Positions 53,413-62,553 of a stretch of 64,000 nucleotides of DNA are shown in pieces. This DNA is from Pararhodobacter zhoushanensis. Lineage in GTDB: Bacteria > Pseudomonadota > Alphaproteobacteria > Rhodobacterales > Rhodobacteraceae. Location of the stretch: contig NZ_REEZ01000011.1 of the NCBI RefSeq assembly GCF_003990445.1, positions 90,289-154,288 on the forward strand, written 5' to 3'. Positions within the stretch are counted from its first letter, which is position 1, and the number at the start of each line of letters is the position of its first letter. The notes beneath the pieces were generated by a model. It saw nothing but the letters and a program-made list of their open reading frames with translations. It had not been told where the DNA came from and did not search any database. Made by a program: the position numbers and the translations under genes.

Positions 53413-53910
53413 TCAGCTTCCATGCATGCTCGCCAAAGCCAGATAAAAGATTAACGCGGGCCCCAGAGCCAGCCCATAGGGAAATTCGCGGCGCTCCCAG
53501 CTGGCCCAGTCGGGGGTGGCGCGGCGGATGGCCGGGATCACCCGCATTACGCGGTGGACGACCAGCGCGGCGATGCTGACAGCGCAAAGCAGGACCAGAA
53601 AGCTGCGCACATCGCCAAGGGCGATAAAGGGCGCCATCGCGGCGGCGAACTTGGCGTCACCGGCACCGAACCCGCCGGTCAGGCTGAGCACGAAGCCGAT
53701 CACCAGAACAACGACCAGATGCAGCCAGGACCACGCCCAGTCAACGAAGGGCAGGGTCAGCGCGCCGACCACGGCATAGACGGCGACAAGCGCCAGCACA
53801 GCCAGATTGGGAATGCGCATCGCCTTGAGGTCGCTCCAGGCGACATACAGGGCGACGGGCGTTGAGAAAATCAGCAGCCAGAGCGCGGCCGGGGCGGATT
53901 GCGTGAGCAT
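53413..53910 (-). CDS. cpaA: Prepilin peptidase CpaA/TadV
   Basis: 165 residues, five or so hydrophobic segments. The two aspartates of type IV prepilin peptidases are visible in SDLKAMRIPN and GGFGAGDAKF (GxGDxK). It removes the Flp leader peptide at the inner membrane. Shorter than PilD and lacking its N-terminal methylase domain, as expected of TadV. Downstream of the TadD-like lipoprotein by 9 bases. Confidence 0.9.
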   Translation of the reverse strand: MLTQSAPAALWLLIFSTPVALYVAWSDLKAMRIPNLAVLALVAVYAVVGALTLPFVDWAWSWLHLVVVLVIGFVLSLTGGFGAGDAKFAAAMAPFIALGDVRSFLVLLCAVSIAALVVHRVMRVIPAIRRATPDWASWERREFPYGLALGPALIFYLALASMHGS

Positions 53911-53919
53911 GCGCCCCCC

Positions 53920-54762
53920 TTATTGCAGCGCGGCGAGGGCGTTTGCAGCGGCCTCGAAATGCTGCGGATGGGTGGCGATCGCGTCTTGCAGCAGCGCCCG
54001 CCCGGTCTGGACGTCGCCCTGACGGATCGCGGCCAGCGCCATGGTGTGCAGCAACTCGGCGCGCTCGATCTGTGTCATCTCGATCAGCGGCAGCTCATAA
54101 TTGCGCTGGGCGGCGCGGGCCAGAACGAGGTTGTTCTTGGCGGTGAACAGGCTGCCATCCTGACGCAGCGCGTCGGTGAACAGGCGTTCCGCGCCGCGAT
54201 AATCGCCGCGCGTCAGCTTGGAGAAGCCCCAGTTGTTCAGCACGCCTGCCGGCGTCGGCGTCAGGCCGGCGGCGATTTCATAAAAGCTGTCGGCGCGGTC
54301 CCATTGCTGGCGGCTGTCGGCGACCATGGCCTCAAGCCGGTAGCGGCCATAGGTTTCATGGGTGGGCGGGACGCTGTTGAGCATCGCTTCGGCCTGCGGC
54401 CATTGGTTGGCGCGGATATAGGCCTCGGCGGTGTCGATCCGGTCATCGAGGGTGGCGTCGGGGTGTTCGAGCACCTGCAGCCAAACCGGGATCGAGGCTT
54501 CGGCCTGACCGGCGCGCATCAGCGACTTGCCCAGACCCCGGCGAAAGATGACCCGGTCGGGGAATTGCTGCGACTGTGCGGTGAAATAATCGACGGCCTC
54601 GCGCGGATCAGAGACGGCGAGCATCATCTCGGCCATGTTTTCCTGATCAATCGCGGCCACACTGTCGATGGCGCGGGCCGTTTGGGCATGCATCGACTCG
54701 CCACAGGCGCCCAGCAGGCTGAGGCCCGCAAGGCACAATGGTGCTATCCACACCTTGCGCAT
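53920..54762 (-). CDS. TPR lipoprotein of the tad locus
   Basis: 280 residues. Lipobox LLGAC (Cys about 20). TPR-like helical repeats throughout (VIFRRGLGKSLMRAGQAEASIPVWLQVL, VLNNWGFSKLTRGDYRGAERLFTDALRQD, LLHTMALAAIRQGDVQTGRALLQDAIATHP). One of two tandem TPR lipoproteins; TadD homologues in Aggregatibacter are also TPR lipoproteins needed for secretin assembly. Confidence 0.85.
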   Translation of the reverse strand: MRKVWIAPLCLAGLSLLGACGESMHAQTARAIDSVAAIDQENMAEMMLAVSDPREAVDYFTAQSQQFPDRVIFRRGLGKSLMRAGQAEASIPVWLQVLEHPDATLDDRIDTAEAYIRANQWPQAEAMLNSVPPTHETYGRYRLEAMVADSRQQWDRADSFYEIAAGLTPTPAGVLNNWGFSKLTRGDYRGAERLFTDALRQDGSLFTAKNNLVLARAAQRNYELPLIEMTQIERAELLHTMALAAIRQGDVQTGRALLQDAIATHPQHFEAAANALAALQ

Positions 54763-54789
54763 GATCTGTCCTTCTTCACTGCTCGATGC

Positions 54790-55341
54790 TCAGGGCGTGG
54801 CGAGGAGGAGGAAGCGTCCATTCCCGCGTCTGACCAGAGCGAAATTATTATTGTTATTTTCGTCAGTATAGCTTGAATTTTCAAGATTTGCGAGAGCAAG
54901 CCGCAGGTTCTGACGGATTTCTTCAGAGCGACCCGAGTCCAGCGCAAAGGCCGTTCGGAACAAATGCGCCGCCTGTCCCCAGTCCGCCCGCTCGACCATG
55001 ACGACGCCCAGATTGTTGATGGCCGGGACAAATTCGGGGTCGAATTCGATGGCGCGGCGGAACATCTGGTCGGCCTGACCCAGACGCCCCAGATGCAGGT
55101 TCGCCGACCCGATGGCGGACAACGCGTCCACCGTTGGCCCCTGTTCGGCCATCGAGCGGTAATAGGCCCTGAGCGCCAGTTCGTATTCGCCACCCTCCAT
55201 CAGCCGGTGGCCGACAATCAGCCCGTCAACGTCCTCGGCCGCGCTTGAGGCGCGGCCGGGCAGACCATCGGGCGAAAACTCGCCGCTGGATTGGCAGGCG
55301 GACAACGCAATCAGCGCCGCCAGCCCGAAGATTTTTATCAT
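54790..55341 (-). CDS. tadD: TPR lipoprotein TadD
   Basis: 183 residues. Signal peptide with lipobox LSAC (Cys about 16) and three TPR units (ELALRAYYRSMAEQGPTVDALSAIGSANLHLGRLGQADQMFRRAIEFDPEFVPAINNLGVVMVERADWGQAAHLFRTAFALD). An Asn run (DENNNNNF) lies near the C-terminus. The start overlaps the tadC stop by 4 bases (ATGA), supporting a role in tad pilus assembly at the outer membrane. Confidence 0.85.
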   Translation of the reverse strand: MIKIFGLAALIALSACQSSGEFSPDGLPGRASSAAEDVDGLIVGHRLMEGGEYELALRAYYRSMAEQGPTVDALSAIGSANLHLGRLGQADQMFRRAIEFDPEFVPAINNLGVVMVERADWGQAAHLFRTAFALDSGRSEEIRQNLRLALANLENSSYTDENNNNNFALVRRGNGRFLLLATP

Positions 55342-56312
55342 AAACCGAAATCAGCCGTCGCAAGCATGGTAATGACTCCATGGACCGACGGGCCGATCAG
55401 GATGATCAGCAACGGCGGCACCGTGAACATCATTGTGCCCAGTGTCAGCTTCGTCGGCAAGACGTTGGCTTTCTCTTCGGCAAGCATCACACGCTTGTCA
55501 CGCATTTCAGCCGCATAAACCCGCAGCGCATCAGCGACCGAGGTGCCATAGGTTGCCGATTGCACCAGCACCGTCACGAACGAGCGGATATCGGCGTTCC
55601 CGCAGCGGATGCCCATGTCCTTGAGCACCTCAAGCCGGTCCTTGCCTGCCTTCACTTCATGCGAGACGGTGTCGAATTCATCGGCCAGCGCAGGGTAGCC
55701 TGCGCGCAGTTCCTTGGCGACGCGGGCGATGGACTGGTCCATGGATTGCCCGGCCTCGGTGCAGATCAGCAGCATGTCCAGCGAATCGGGAAAGCCACGG
55801 GTGATCTGTTCTTGGCGCTCTTGCTGGCGTTTGTTCACCCAGTAGATCGGCGCGTAATAGCCCAGCAGGGTGGGGACCAGCACCGGCATTGCCGTGGCAA
55901 AGACCGAGGCACCCTCATTGGGGGGGAACACCAGAATATAGACCAGACCGATCAGCAGCCCGCCCATGCCCATGATCAGCTTGGCGGCGTGAAAGTCGCG
56001 CACGGCATTGCGGCCCAGATAGCCAGCCTGAATCATCTTCAGCTTGGCGTCGCCCATTTCGGATTCGTCAGTCGGTTCCAGAAAGGATTTGTACCGCTCA
56101 AGGCGTTTGTTCAGGGCAGTCTCGTCGCTGGAGGCCCGGCGCGACAGGTTGGTGCGGTCGGTGCCGGGTCCACGGCGCGACTGTTCCTTGAGCTTGGCCA
56201 GTGGGTCCGGCTTTGAATCGCCACGGCCCATCAGCATCAGCAGAACCAGCGTCACACCCCCGGCCACGCAGAGCGCGATGATGACAGGCAGGGACAGCAG
56301 ATTGGCACTCAT
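55338..56312 (-). CDS. tadC: Tad pilus inner-membrane protein TadC
   Basis: 324 residues, T2SS-F/GspF domain. Membrane segments at the N-terminus, near 118-150, and at the C-terminus; the conserved FPDSLDMLLICTEAGQSMDQSIARVAKELRAGYPALADEF segment lies in the cytoplasmic domain. Works with TadB as the platform for the TadA ATPase. Twelve bases from tadB. Confidence 0.93.
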   Translation of the reverse strand: MSANLLSLPVIIALCVAGGVTLVLLMLMGRGDSKPDPLAKLKEQSRRGPGTDRTNLSRRASSDETALNKRLERYKSFLEPTDESEMGDAKLKMIQAGYLGRNAVRDFHAAKLIMGMGGLLIGLVYILVFPPNEGASVFATAMPVLVPTLLGYYAPIYWVNKRQQERQEQITRGFPDSLDMLLICTEAGQSMDQSIARVAKELRAGYPALADEFDTVSHEVKAGKDRLEVLKDMGIRCGNADIRSFVTVLVQSATYGTSVADALRVYAAEMRDKRVMLAEEKANVLPTKLTLGTMMFTVPPLLIILIGPSVHGVITMLATADFGL

Positions 56313-56324
56313 CTTGGTAACCCT

Positions 56325-57293
56325 TTACACCTGAATGTTGACCATCTTGCGCATGTACAGGACGTTGATGACCAGAAAGGCCAGCACGACCAGCGCGGTC
56401 GGGATGAACAAGGCGGTTTCCTTGACCTCATCATAGTAGTCGGGCTTGATCACACTGATCATGATCATCGCCCCGATGGGGAAGGCCGACAGGAACATAC
56501 CGGACCATTTCGCCTCGGCGGTGATGGCGCGGACGCGGCGGAACAGTTTGAAACGCGCGCGGACGACCTTGGACAGACCATCGAGGATTTCGGCCAGATT
56601 GCCGCCCGATTGCGCCTGAATGGTCACCGACACAGCCAGAAACCGCAGATCCTGCATGTCCATCCGTTCGGCAAAGGCCAGCAGCGCCTCGCCCATGTCG
56701 CGGCCATAGGCGGCCTCGTCGGCGATCAGGCCCAGTTCGGTGCCCAGCGGGTCAGGGATTTCCTTGGCGGCAGCGGCCAGCGCGTGCACGAAGGGGTGGC
56801 CGACGCGAAGGCCGCGCACGATCAGGTCGATGGCATCCGGCAGTTGTTCTTCGATCAGCCCAAAGCGCTTTTTCGCCTTGCTCGATACCCAGAACCACAC
56901 GCCGCCGATCCCCATCGCCGCCCCGACACCGGCACGCACCGCTACCGGCGCGCCGGTGAACAGCGACAACGCCAGAAAGGCGACGGTCGACACCAGAACC
57001 ATGATCAGGATCAGCATCAGCGGCGAAAAGGCGATCTTGCCTTTTTCGGCCTTTTCCGCGAGCAGCGAATAGAAGGGGATCGCCGTCGATTTCGAGTGCT
57101 GGTTCGCTTCCTTGCGCAGCCGGTCGATGACCTCGGCCCGGTTGGTGTTGGCGTCCAGCATCTCAAGCCGTCGATTCATCCGGCTGCCCAAGCGGATCGA
57201 GCGGCCAAAGACCATGAGATAGATCGCCTCGACCAGCATCAGAATGCCGACAAAGATAGCGATATAGATGATTAGAATTGGTGAGATGGTCAT
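56325..57293 (-). CDS. tadB: Tad pilus inner-membrane protein TadB
   Basis: 322 residues, T2SS-F domain. An N-terminal transmembrane helix (1-28), membrane segments near 85-130, and QLPDAIDLIVRGLRVGHPFVHALAAAAKEIPDPLGTELGLIADEAAYGRDMGEALLAFAERM in the F domain. Paralogue of TadC. Starts six bases after the cpaF stop. Confidence 0.93.
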   Translation of the reverse strand: MTISPILIIYIAIFVGILMLVEAIYLMVFGRSIRLGSRMNRRLEMLDANTNRAEVIDRLRKEANQHSKSTAIPFYSLLAEKAEKGKIAFSPLMLILIMVLVSTVAFLALSLFTGAPVAVRAGVGAAMGIGGVWFWVSSKAKKRFGLIEEQLPDAIDLIVRGLRVGHPFVHALAAAAKEIPDPLGTELGLIADEAAYGRDMGEALLAFAERMDMQDLRFLAVSVTIQAQSGGNLAEILDGLSKVVRARFKLFRRVRAITAEAKWSGMFLSAFPIGAMIMISVIKPDYYDEVKETALFIPTALVVLAFLVINVLYMRKMVNIQV

Positions 57294-57299
57294 CTCAGA

Positions 57300-58793
57300 T
57301 CACCCCTTTTGCGCCTGAACGACGTCATACAGGCTCGAGGGCAGATCATAGCCCCAGCGGCGGAAGCGGTCGGCGTAATGCGAGCGCAGCCCACAGCCGG
57401 TGAAATGGCCCAGGATCTTGCCATCCGGCTCCAGCCCCGTGCGTTCAAAGCGGAACACTTCCTGCATGGTGATGATGTCGCCTTCCATGCCGGTCACCTC
57501 GGTGATCGACACCATCCGGCGCGAGCCGTCCTGCAGGCGCGATGCCTGCACGATCAGGTTCACAGCGCTGGCGATCTGGCTGCGCACGGCTTTGAGCGGC
57601 ATCTCGATCCCGGCCATGGCGACCATGTTTTCCAGACGGCTGATGCCGTCGCGGGCCGAGTTGGCGTGGATCGTGGTCATCGATCCGTCGTGGCCGGTGT
57701 TCATGGCCTGCAACATGTCGATCACTTCCTCGCCGCGCGTTTCGCCGACGATGATGCGGTCAGGCCGCATCCGCAGCGCGTTGCGCAGACAGTCGCGCTG
57801 GGTCACCGCGCCCTTGCCCTCAACGTTGGGCGGGCGCGATTCCATGCGGCCGACGTGGACCTGTTGCAGCTGAAGTTCGGCGGTGTCCTCAATGGTCAGG
57901 ATGCGTTCGGCGTTGTCGATAAACGAAGACAGCGCGTTCAGCGTGGTGGTTTTGCCCGAACCCGTCCCGCCCGACACGATCACGTTGAGGCGTGTGGCAA
58001 CCGCGGCCTCAAGATACATCGCCATCTCTTCGGAAAAAGCGCCGAAGTTCACCAGGTCATTGATGCCCAGCTTTTCCTTTTTGAATTTGCGGATCGATAC
58101 CAGCGACCCATCCACCGCGACCGGCGGCACCATCGCGTTGAAGCGCGAGCCATCGGCCAGACGGGCGTCGACATAGGGATTCGATTCATCGACGCGGCGA
58201 CCGACGGCGGACACGATCTTGTCGATGATGCGCAGAAGGTGGCGCTCATCCTTGAAGGTCACATCGGTCAGTTGCAGCTTGCCATCGCGTTCGATGAACA
58301 CGCGATTGGGCCCGTTCACCAGAATATCGTTAACCGTGTCGTCCTTGAGCAGCGGTTCCAGCGGGCCAAGGCCGCGGACCTCAAAGTAGAGATCCTGGTT
58401 CAGCGACAGACGCTCTTCGCTGGTCAGGGCAAAGTTGATCTCGCTCAGCGCCTCAGCCGAAATGGCGGCGATCTCGGCGCGCAGTTCCGCTTCGGACGCG
58501 GTGTCCAGTGCCGCCAGATTCAGGTTGTCCAGAAGCCGGGTATGCAGCTCGGATTTCACCTCAAGAATGCGCTGCTTGCGGCGACGATCCTTGTCGTTGG
58601 CGGCCGGCTGCGCCGCGATGGACGCGGCGGTCGACGCCTTGAAGCTGGGCCGGGGCGCCGTGGGGCGCGGCTGTGGTTTCAGCTCAGGCGCGGTCGAGGC
58701 CGAGACTTGTGCGATGCCATGAACCGGCACTGCCCGTGAATCGGGCGCGGCGGCCCCGGTGGTCGTGGTATCCTTGCGATAGCGCGAAAACAT
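57300..58793 (-). CDS. cpaF: Tad pilus assembly ATPase CpaF/TadA
   Basis: 497 residues from ATG 58793 (GAGGAGG eight bases before it). A disordered Pro/Ala/Thr-rich leader (about 1-70) precedes the VirB11/GspE-type ATPase core: Walker [10 protein letters not shown] 275-283, Asp/His boxes ([12 protein letters not shown]) and Walker [16 protein letters not shown]. It powers pilus extension and retraction. Ten bases downstream of cpaE. Confidence 0.95.
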   Translation of the reverse strand: MFSRYRKDTTTTGAAAPDSRAVPVHGIAQVSASTAPELKPQPRPTAPRPSFKASTAASIAAQPAANDKDRRRKQRILEVKSELHTRLLDNLNLAALDTASEAELRAEIAAISAEALSEINFALTSEERLSLNQDLYFEVRGLGPLEPLLKDDTVNDILVNGPNRVFIERDGKLQLTDVTFKDERHLLRIIDKIVSAVGRRVDESNPYVDARLADGSRFNAMVPPVAVDGSLVSIRKFKKEKLGINDLVNFGAFSEEMAMYLEAAVATRLNVIVSGGTGSGKTTTLNALSSFIDNAERILTIEDTAELQLQQVHVGRMESRPPNVEGKGAVTQRDCLRNALRMRPDRIIVGETRGEEVIDMLQAMNTGHDGSMTTIHANSARDGISRLENMVAMAGIEMPLKAVRSQIASAVNLIVQASRLQDGSRRMVSITEVTGMEGDIITMQEVFRFERTGLEPDGKILGHFTGCGLRSHYADRFRRWGYDLPSSLYDVVQAQKG

Positions 58794-58803
58794 GTCACCC
58801 TCC

Positions 58804-60045
58804 TCAGGCGGCGGCGCGGCTTTCGTCGCGGTTCGATGCAGCGATGCTGGCGGCGAGCTTGCGAATTTCCTTAAGCAGCGGATTCTTCGGCGAGATTTCA
58901 GCCAGCGGCAGCCCATGGTCGTTGGCATGGGTGACTTGCGTCGTGCCATCGGGAAGCATCAGTTCAAATTCGATATCCAGACTTTCGGCCATGCGCTTGG
59001 CGCGGGCCTTGCCGGAAAGGTCGGTAAATTTCGGCGCGCGGTTCAGCACGTACCGCAGCTTTGACAGCGGCAGATCCTCAGCCTTCAGGGCGCGGATCAG
59101 CCGCAGGGCGTTCTGGGCCGAGCGCATGTCCAGCTCCATCGTGGTGAAGTACGAATCCGCCTCATTCAGGACGGTTTCGGTCCATTGCACGACGGTGCCG
59201 GGCATATCCACGATCACCACGTCAAAGTTTGCGCGTGCCATGGTCAACACTCGCTCGATATCGTCGGGCGTGATCAGATCCAGCGGCAGCATGTCGGCGG
59301 CTGCGGTCAGCACCTTCAACTTGTCGTTGAAGGTTTGCAGCGTGTTCATGAAAAAGTCGCGGTCCATCACCGCCGTGTTTGACAGCAGTTCGTAAACTTT
59401 CTCGGTCCGCGCGAGATCAAGATAGGTCGCAATCGAGCCGGTTTGCAGATCGAAGTCGAGCAGGCAGACTGTGGGCGCGGTCTTGCCGGAATTGGCGATC
59501 TCCCATGCGAGGTTCACCGCAAAGGTCGTCGCACCCGAGCCACCGGCCAGCGGCTGCACGGCATAGACCGATCCCATGGTCTGATTGGCCATCGGCTGAA
59601 GACGCGACTGCGGTGAGATGTTGGCGACGTCAATCGTCGGCTGGCGCAGGCGTTTGATGGCGTCATGCAGCGCCCCTTCGGGCAGCGGGTAGGGGACGAA
59701 GTCGCTGGCCCCCAGCCGCAGCAGCCGGTGCAGCGCGGTCGGGCCCAGCTCTTCGGCGATGAGCAGGACGCGAATGTTGAGCGTGTTGGCGCGCAGGATC
59801 ACCGTTTCGACCATCGAAAGGTTCGCCTCATCGTCGTCATCCAGCGCGATGGCGATGAACTCCAGCGATCTGGCTTCGTTCTGATCGAGGTATTTCAACG
59901 CGCTGGGAAAGGTCAGGTCGCCCCAGCTTTCGCCCAGTTCCATTTCCATATCCTCGATCAGCAGATCGAAGTTCTGCACGTCCCGCGAGACGGTGCAGGC
60001 CCGGATCGGGGCCATGTGTTTGCTGCTGGTCGTTGCGCTCGACAT
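58804..60045 (-). CDS. cpaE: Tad pilus localisation protein CpaE/TadZ
   Basis: 413 residues. A receiver-like N-terminal domain (about 15-130, hydrophobic core VLLIAEELG... and FVPYPLPE) precedes a MinD/ParA-type domain. The P-loop reads AGGSGATT (167-174), lacking both lysines of the deviant Walker A KGGxGKT, so nucleotide hydrolysis is doubtful; TadZ proteins often have atypical loops. It marks the pole or site where the pilus is built. First gene of the cpaE-cpaF-tadB-tadC-tadD-TPR-cpaA-ATPase unit, downstream of a terminator. Confidence 0.9.
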   Translation of the reverse strand: MSSATTSSKHMAPIRACTVSRDVQNFDLLIEDMEMELGESWGDLTFPSALKYLDQNEARSLEFIAIALDDDDEANLSMVETVILRANTLNIRVLLIAEELGPTALHRLLRLGASDFVPYPLPEGALHDAIKRLRQPTIDVANISPQSRLQPMANQTMGSVYAVQPLAGGSGATTFAVNLAWEIANSGKTAPTVCLLDFDLQTGSIATYLDLARTEKVYELLSNTAVMDRDFFMNTLQTFNDKLKVLTAAADMLPLDLITPDDIERVLTMARANFDVVIVDMPGTVVQWTETVLNEADSYFTTMELDMRSAQNALRLIRALKAEDLPLSKLRYVLNRAPKFTDLSGKARAKRMAESLDIEFELMLPDGTTQVTHANDHGLPLAEISPKNPLLKEIRKLAASIAASNRDESRAAA

Positions 60046-60204
60046 GTTCGTTATCCTCCGGGGCCCGCGTTTTACAGGCGAATGCTACTCTGGCGGTCAC
60101 ACAAGCACCCGCAAACACAGCCGGGGCGCGAGACCTCAATCTCGTTGGTAATCTTGGCAATAATGGGGCTAAAAAACCGTAATTGTCGGGCTGACAGTCA
60201 CCAA

Positions 60205-60239
60205 AGCAAACGCCCTGCCACCGGTGACGGGGCAGGGCG
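60205..60239 (-). terminator. Terminator between the OmpA-like gene and cpaE
   Basis: Read on the minus strand: 9-bp stem CGCCCTGCC / GGCAGGGCG with an 11-base loop, then TTTGCTTTGG. It lies 39 bases past the OmpA-like stop. Confidence 0.7.
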
Positions 60240-60277
60240 CTGCGCGGGGTGCCAGACTTGGGTTCCGGCGGGAGATA

Positions 60278-60922
60278 TCAGGGGATAGCAGGGTCGCGCG
60301 TGGCGCTTTGCACGTATTCGCGGTGGACGATAAGTGCGTACTCGCCGTTCAGGATCAACGGGTGATCCTGAACAAAGCCCGAAACCTGCGTGACCGCGCG
60401 GCGGTTCTGACGCTCGCGGTTTTGTGTCGGGATCAGTGGCTGCGTTTCGCCGTTCGAGACGACGGCCTCGACCCGGCTGCGACTCACCCCGTTGCGGATC
60501 AGGAACGCAACAACGGCGCGCGCCCGGCGCAGGCCAAGACCGCGGTTATAGGCTTCAGAGCCGACCAGATCGGTATTGCCAAAGACGCGGAAGCGCACTT
60601 CGGGGAATTGCCGGATCCACGCCGCCTGCCGCCGCAGGATCACCTGCGCCTCGCCGTCCAGCCGCGCGCTGTCGAAGGCGAAATTCACGGTGCTGGGCAC
60701 TTCACGCTCGAACCGCTCGGCCAGATCGACGGCATAGTCCAGCTGTCCGGTCATGATCAGCAGGTTATGCGCTGTCGGGTTGCCAAAGGCCCCTTCATCG
60801 ACATTGCTGCCCACTTCCGAGGTCAAGGATCCGCTGCTGCAAGCCGTCAGCGCAGTGCCGCCAAGCGCCAGCAACAGGCTGCGGCGTGACAGAGAGAGGG
60901 GGGCTTGGGTCAGATGTTTCAT
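60278..60922 (-). CDS. OmpA-like lipoprotein in the cpaD position of the tad locus
   Basis: 214 residues. The N-terminus combines a twin-arginine motif (SRRSLL, 12-17) with a lipobox ending in Cys28 (LTAC). The C-terminal half is OmpA-like (VNFAFDSARLDGEAQVILRRQAAWI, FRVFGNTDLVGSEAYNRGLGLRRARAVVAFLIRNGV, SNGETQPLIPTQNRERQNRRAV). It sits where CpaD is found in Caulobacter and likely fulfils a pilotin/anchoring role for the secretin. Three bases from the cpaC stop. Confidence 0.85.
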   Translation of the reverse strand: MKHLTQAPLSLSRRSLLLALGGTALTACSSGSLTSEVGSNVDEGAFGNPTAHNLLIMTGQLDYAVDLAERFEREVPSTVNFAFDSARLDGEAQVILRRQAAWIRQFPEVRFRVFGNTDLVGSEAYNRGLGLRRARAVVAFLIRNGVSRSRVEAVVSNGETQPLIPTQNRERQNRRAVTQVSGFVQDHPLILNGEYALIVHREYVQSATRDPAIP

Positions 60923-60925
60923 CGC

Positions 60926-62338
60926 TTACTCCATCACATAGCCATAGCCGCCACGGAAATCCTGCCGCGACACTTCCGAGGCACCACCGCTGCCACCGGT
61001 CAACTGACCGTTCAGGAACAGTTGCCCTTCGTTGGGCAGGCGCACGCGGTCGGTCGGTAACAGCAGGGCCTCGCCCCGGGTCGGCGTGACCAGATGCGCG
61101 GTGACGAAGATCATCAACTCGCTCTGGTTGCGCTGGTAGTCGGCGCTGCGGAACAGGGCGCCCAGAACGGGGATATCCCCCAGCCACGGCACCTGAGAGG
61201 TGTTGCCCTGAAAGTCATCCTGCAACAGGCCGGCAATGGCAAAGCTCTGCCCGTCTCGCAACTCGACCGTGGTCGAGGTCTGGCGGCGGCTGAAGCCCGG
61301 AATGGTCACGCCATTGGTTGTCGTCGACGCTGCGCTGTCGAGGCTGGACACCGAGGCATCCATCGTCAGGTTGATCACGTCGCCATCGACAACGCGCGGC
61401 GTGAAGGTCAGCTCGACGCCAAAGGGGCGGTAATCGACGGTCACGGTGCCGGATGCGCCGACCACCGGCACGGGAACTTCGCCGCCGGCCAGGAAATGCG
61501 CTTCTTGCCCCGACAGAGCGGTCAGGCTGGGTTCCGACAGGGTGCGGGCCAGGCCGTTGGTTTCCATCGCTTCCAGCATGACCTGGAACTGCACGGCGCC
61601 AATGTTGAAGCCGCCGGAGATAAAGCCTTGAGGTTCCGAGTTCGCCCCGACGGCAATCGGACTGCCGCCCAGCACGGAATTGGCGGAAGTTGGCGTGTTG
61701 ACCCTGCCACTGCCCAGCACGGTGCCACCCTGACCAATCGCCAGACTGGCGGCAAGGTTTTGCGCCGCGCCGCGCTGCACTTCGGAAAAGCGCACGCGCA
61801 GCATGACTTGCTGGGTGCCGCCGACGCTCATCAGGTTCGACACGCGGCCGGGCGCATAGCGTTCCGCAAGCTGCATCGCGGCGTCGAGCCGGGCACCCGA
61901 GGACACAACGCCCGACATGACAATGCCATCGTTTGCGGTGCGAACTTCGATGGGTTCGGCGGGCAGGATCTGCCGCAGCCGTTCGCGGAATTCGGCGACA
62001 TCGGGGGTGACCTGCACTTCGACATTGGCGATCAGCTGGCCATTGGCTCCCAGAATCGTCAGCGTGGTGCGGCCGGGCGCCTTGCCCAGCACATAGATCG
62101 ACCGGTCCGATAGTGTCGAGATATCGGCGATGCCGGGATTGGCGATCGACAATTCGACAAACGGCGTGTCGCTTTCAACAACGACCGCGCGGTTCATCGC
62201 GACGGCAAGCGTCTCTCCCCTGCCACCCGAGGTGACGCGAAGGGCCTGTGCGAATGCCGCCTGAGTCGTAAATGGGAAGTGCCCCAGCCCGGTCAGGGCC
62301 AGCGCCACCGCAAACGCGATGCTGCTCTTTCTGGTCAT
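60926..62338 (-). CDS. cpaC: Tad secretin CpaC/RcpA
   Basis: 470 residues from ATG 62338. Signal peptide (MTRKSSIAFAVALALTG..., cleavage near AFAQA). N-terminal pilus-secretin domain (LSIANPGIADISTLSDRSIYVLGKAPGRTTLTI), a BON-like domain around 115-180, and the C-terminal secretin core (MLRVRFSEVQRGAAQNL, LSEPSLTALSGQEAHFLAGGEVPVPV, FGVELTFTPRVVDGDVINL, LPWLGDIPVLGALFR as VPWLGDIPVLGALFRS). Outer-membrane channel for the pilus. Confidence 0.95.
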   Translation of the reverse strand: MTRKSSIAFAVALALTGLGHFPFTTQAAFAQALRVTSGGRGETLAVAMNRAVVVESDTPFVELSIANPGIADISTLSDRSIYVLGKAPGRTTLTILGANGQLIANVEVQVTPDVAEFRERLRQILPAEPIEVRTANDGIVMSGVVSSGARLDAAMQLAERYAPGRVSNLMSVGGTQQVMLRVRFSEVQRGAAQNLAASLAIGQGGTVLGSGRVNTPTSANSVLGGSPIAVGANSEPQGFISGGFNIGAVQFQVMLEAMETNGLARTLSEPSLTALSGQEAHFLAGGEVPVPVVGASGTVTVDYRPFGVELTFTPRVVDGDVINLTMDASVSSLDSAASTTTNGVTIPGFSRRQTSTTVELRDGQSFAIAGLLQDDFQGNTSQVPWLGDIPVLGALFRSADYQRNQSELMIFVTAHLVTPTRGEALLLPTDRVRLPNEGQLFLNGQLTGGSGGASEVSRQDFRGGYGYVME

Positions 62339-62487
62339 GTGACCCTGCCTCTTGATCACGAATGGTGGGTCATCTGACGGACCCCCTTGGCGCAAGAATG
62401 CTTGAATCCTGTTTTTATTGCAAGTTTCAATTGTTTGCGGCGTCTTTTTCGTGTGATTTCAGAAAACTGTCCGCAAGGTTTGGCGTC

Positions 62488-62519
62488 AAAAACACCAAAA
62501 CCCCCCAGATTTAGGGGGG
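62488..62519 (-). terminator. Terminator between cpaB and cpaC
   Basis: On the minus strand: CCCCCC stem, 7-base loop TAAATCT, GGGGGG, then TTTTGGTGTTTTT. Located 34 bases past the cpaB stop and 150 bases before the cpaC start. Confidence 0.8.
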
Positions 62520-62553
62520 GCGGGTGTGGCGCTTTGGTCGCAACGGCGGGGGG

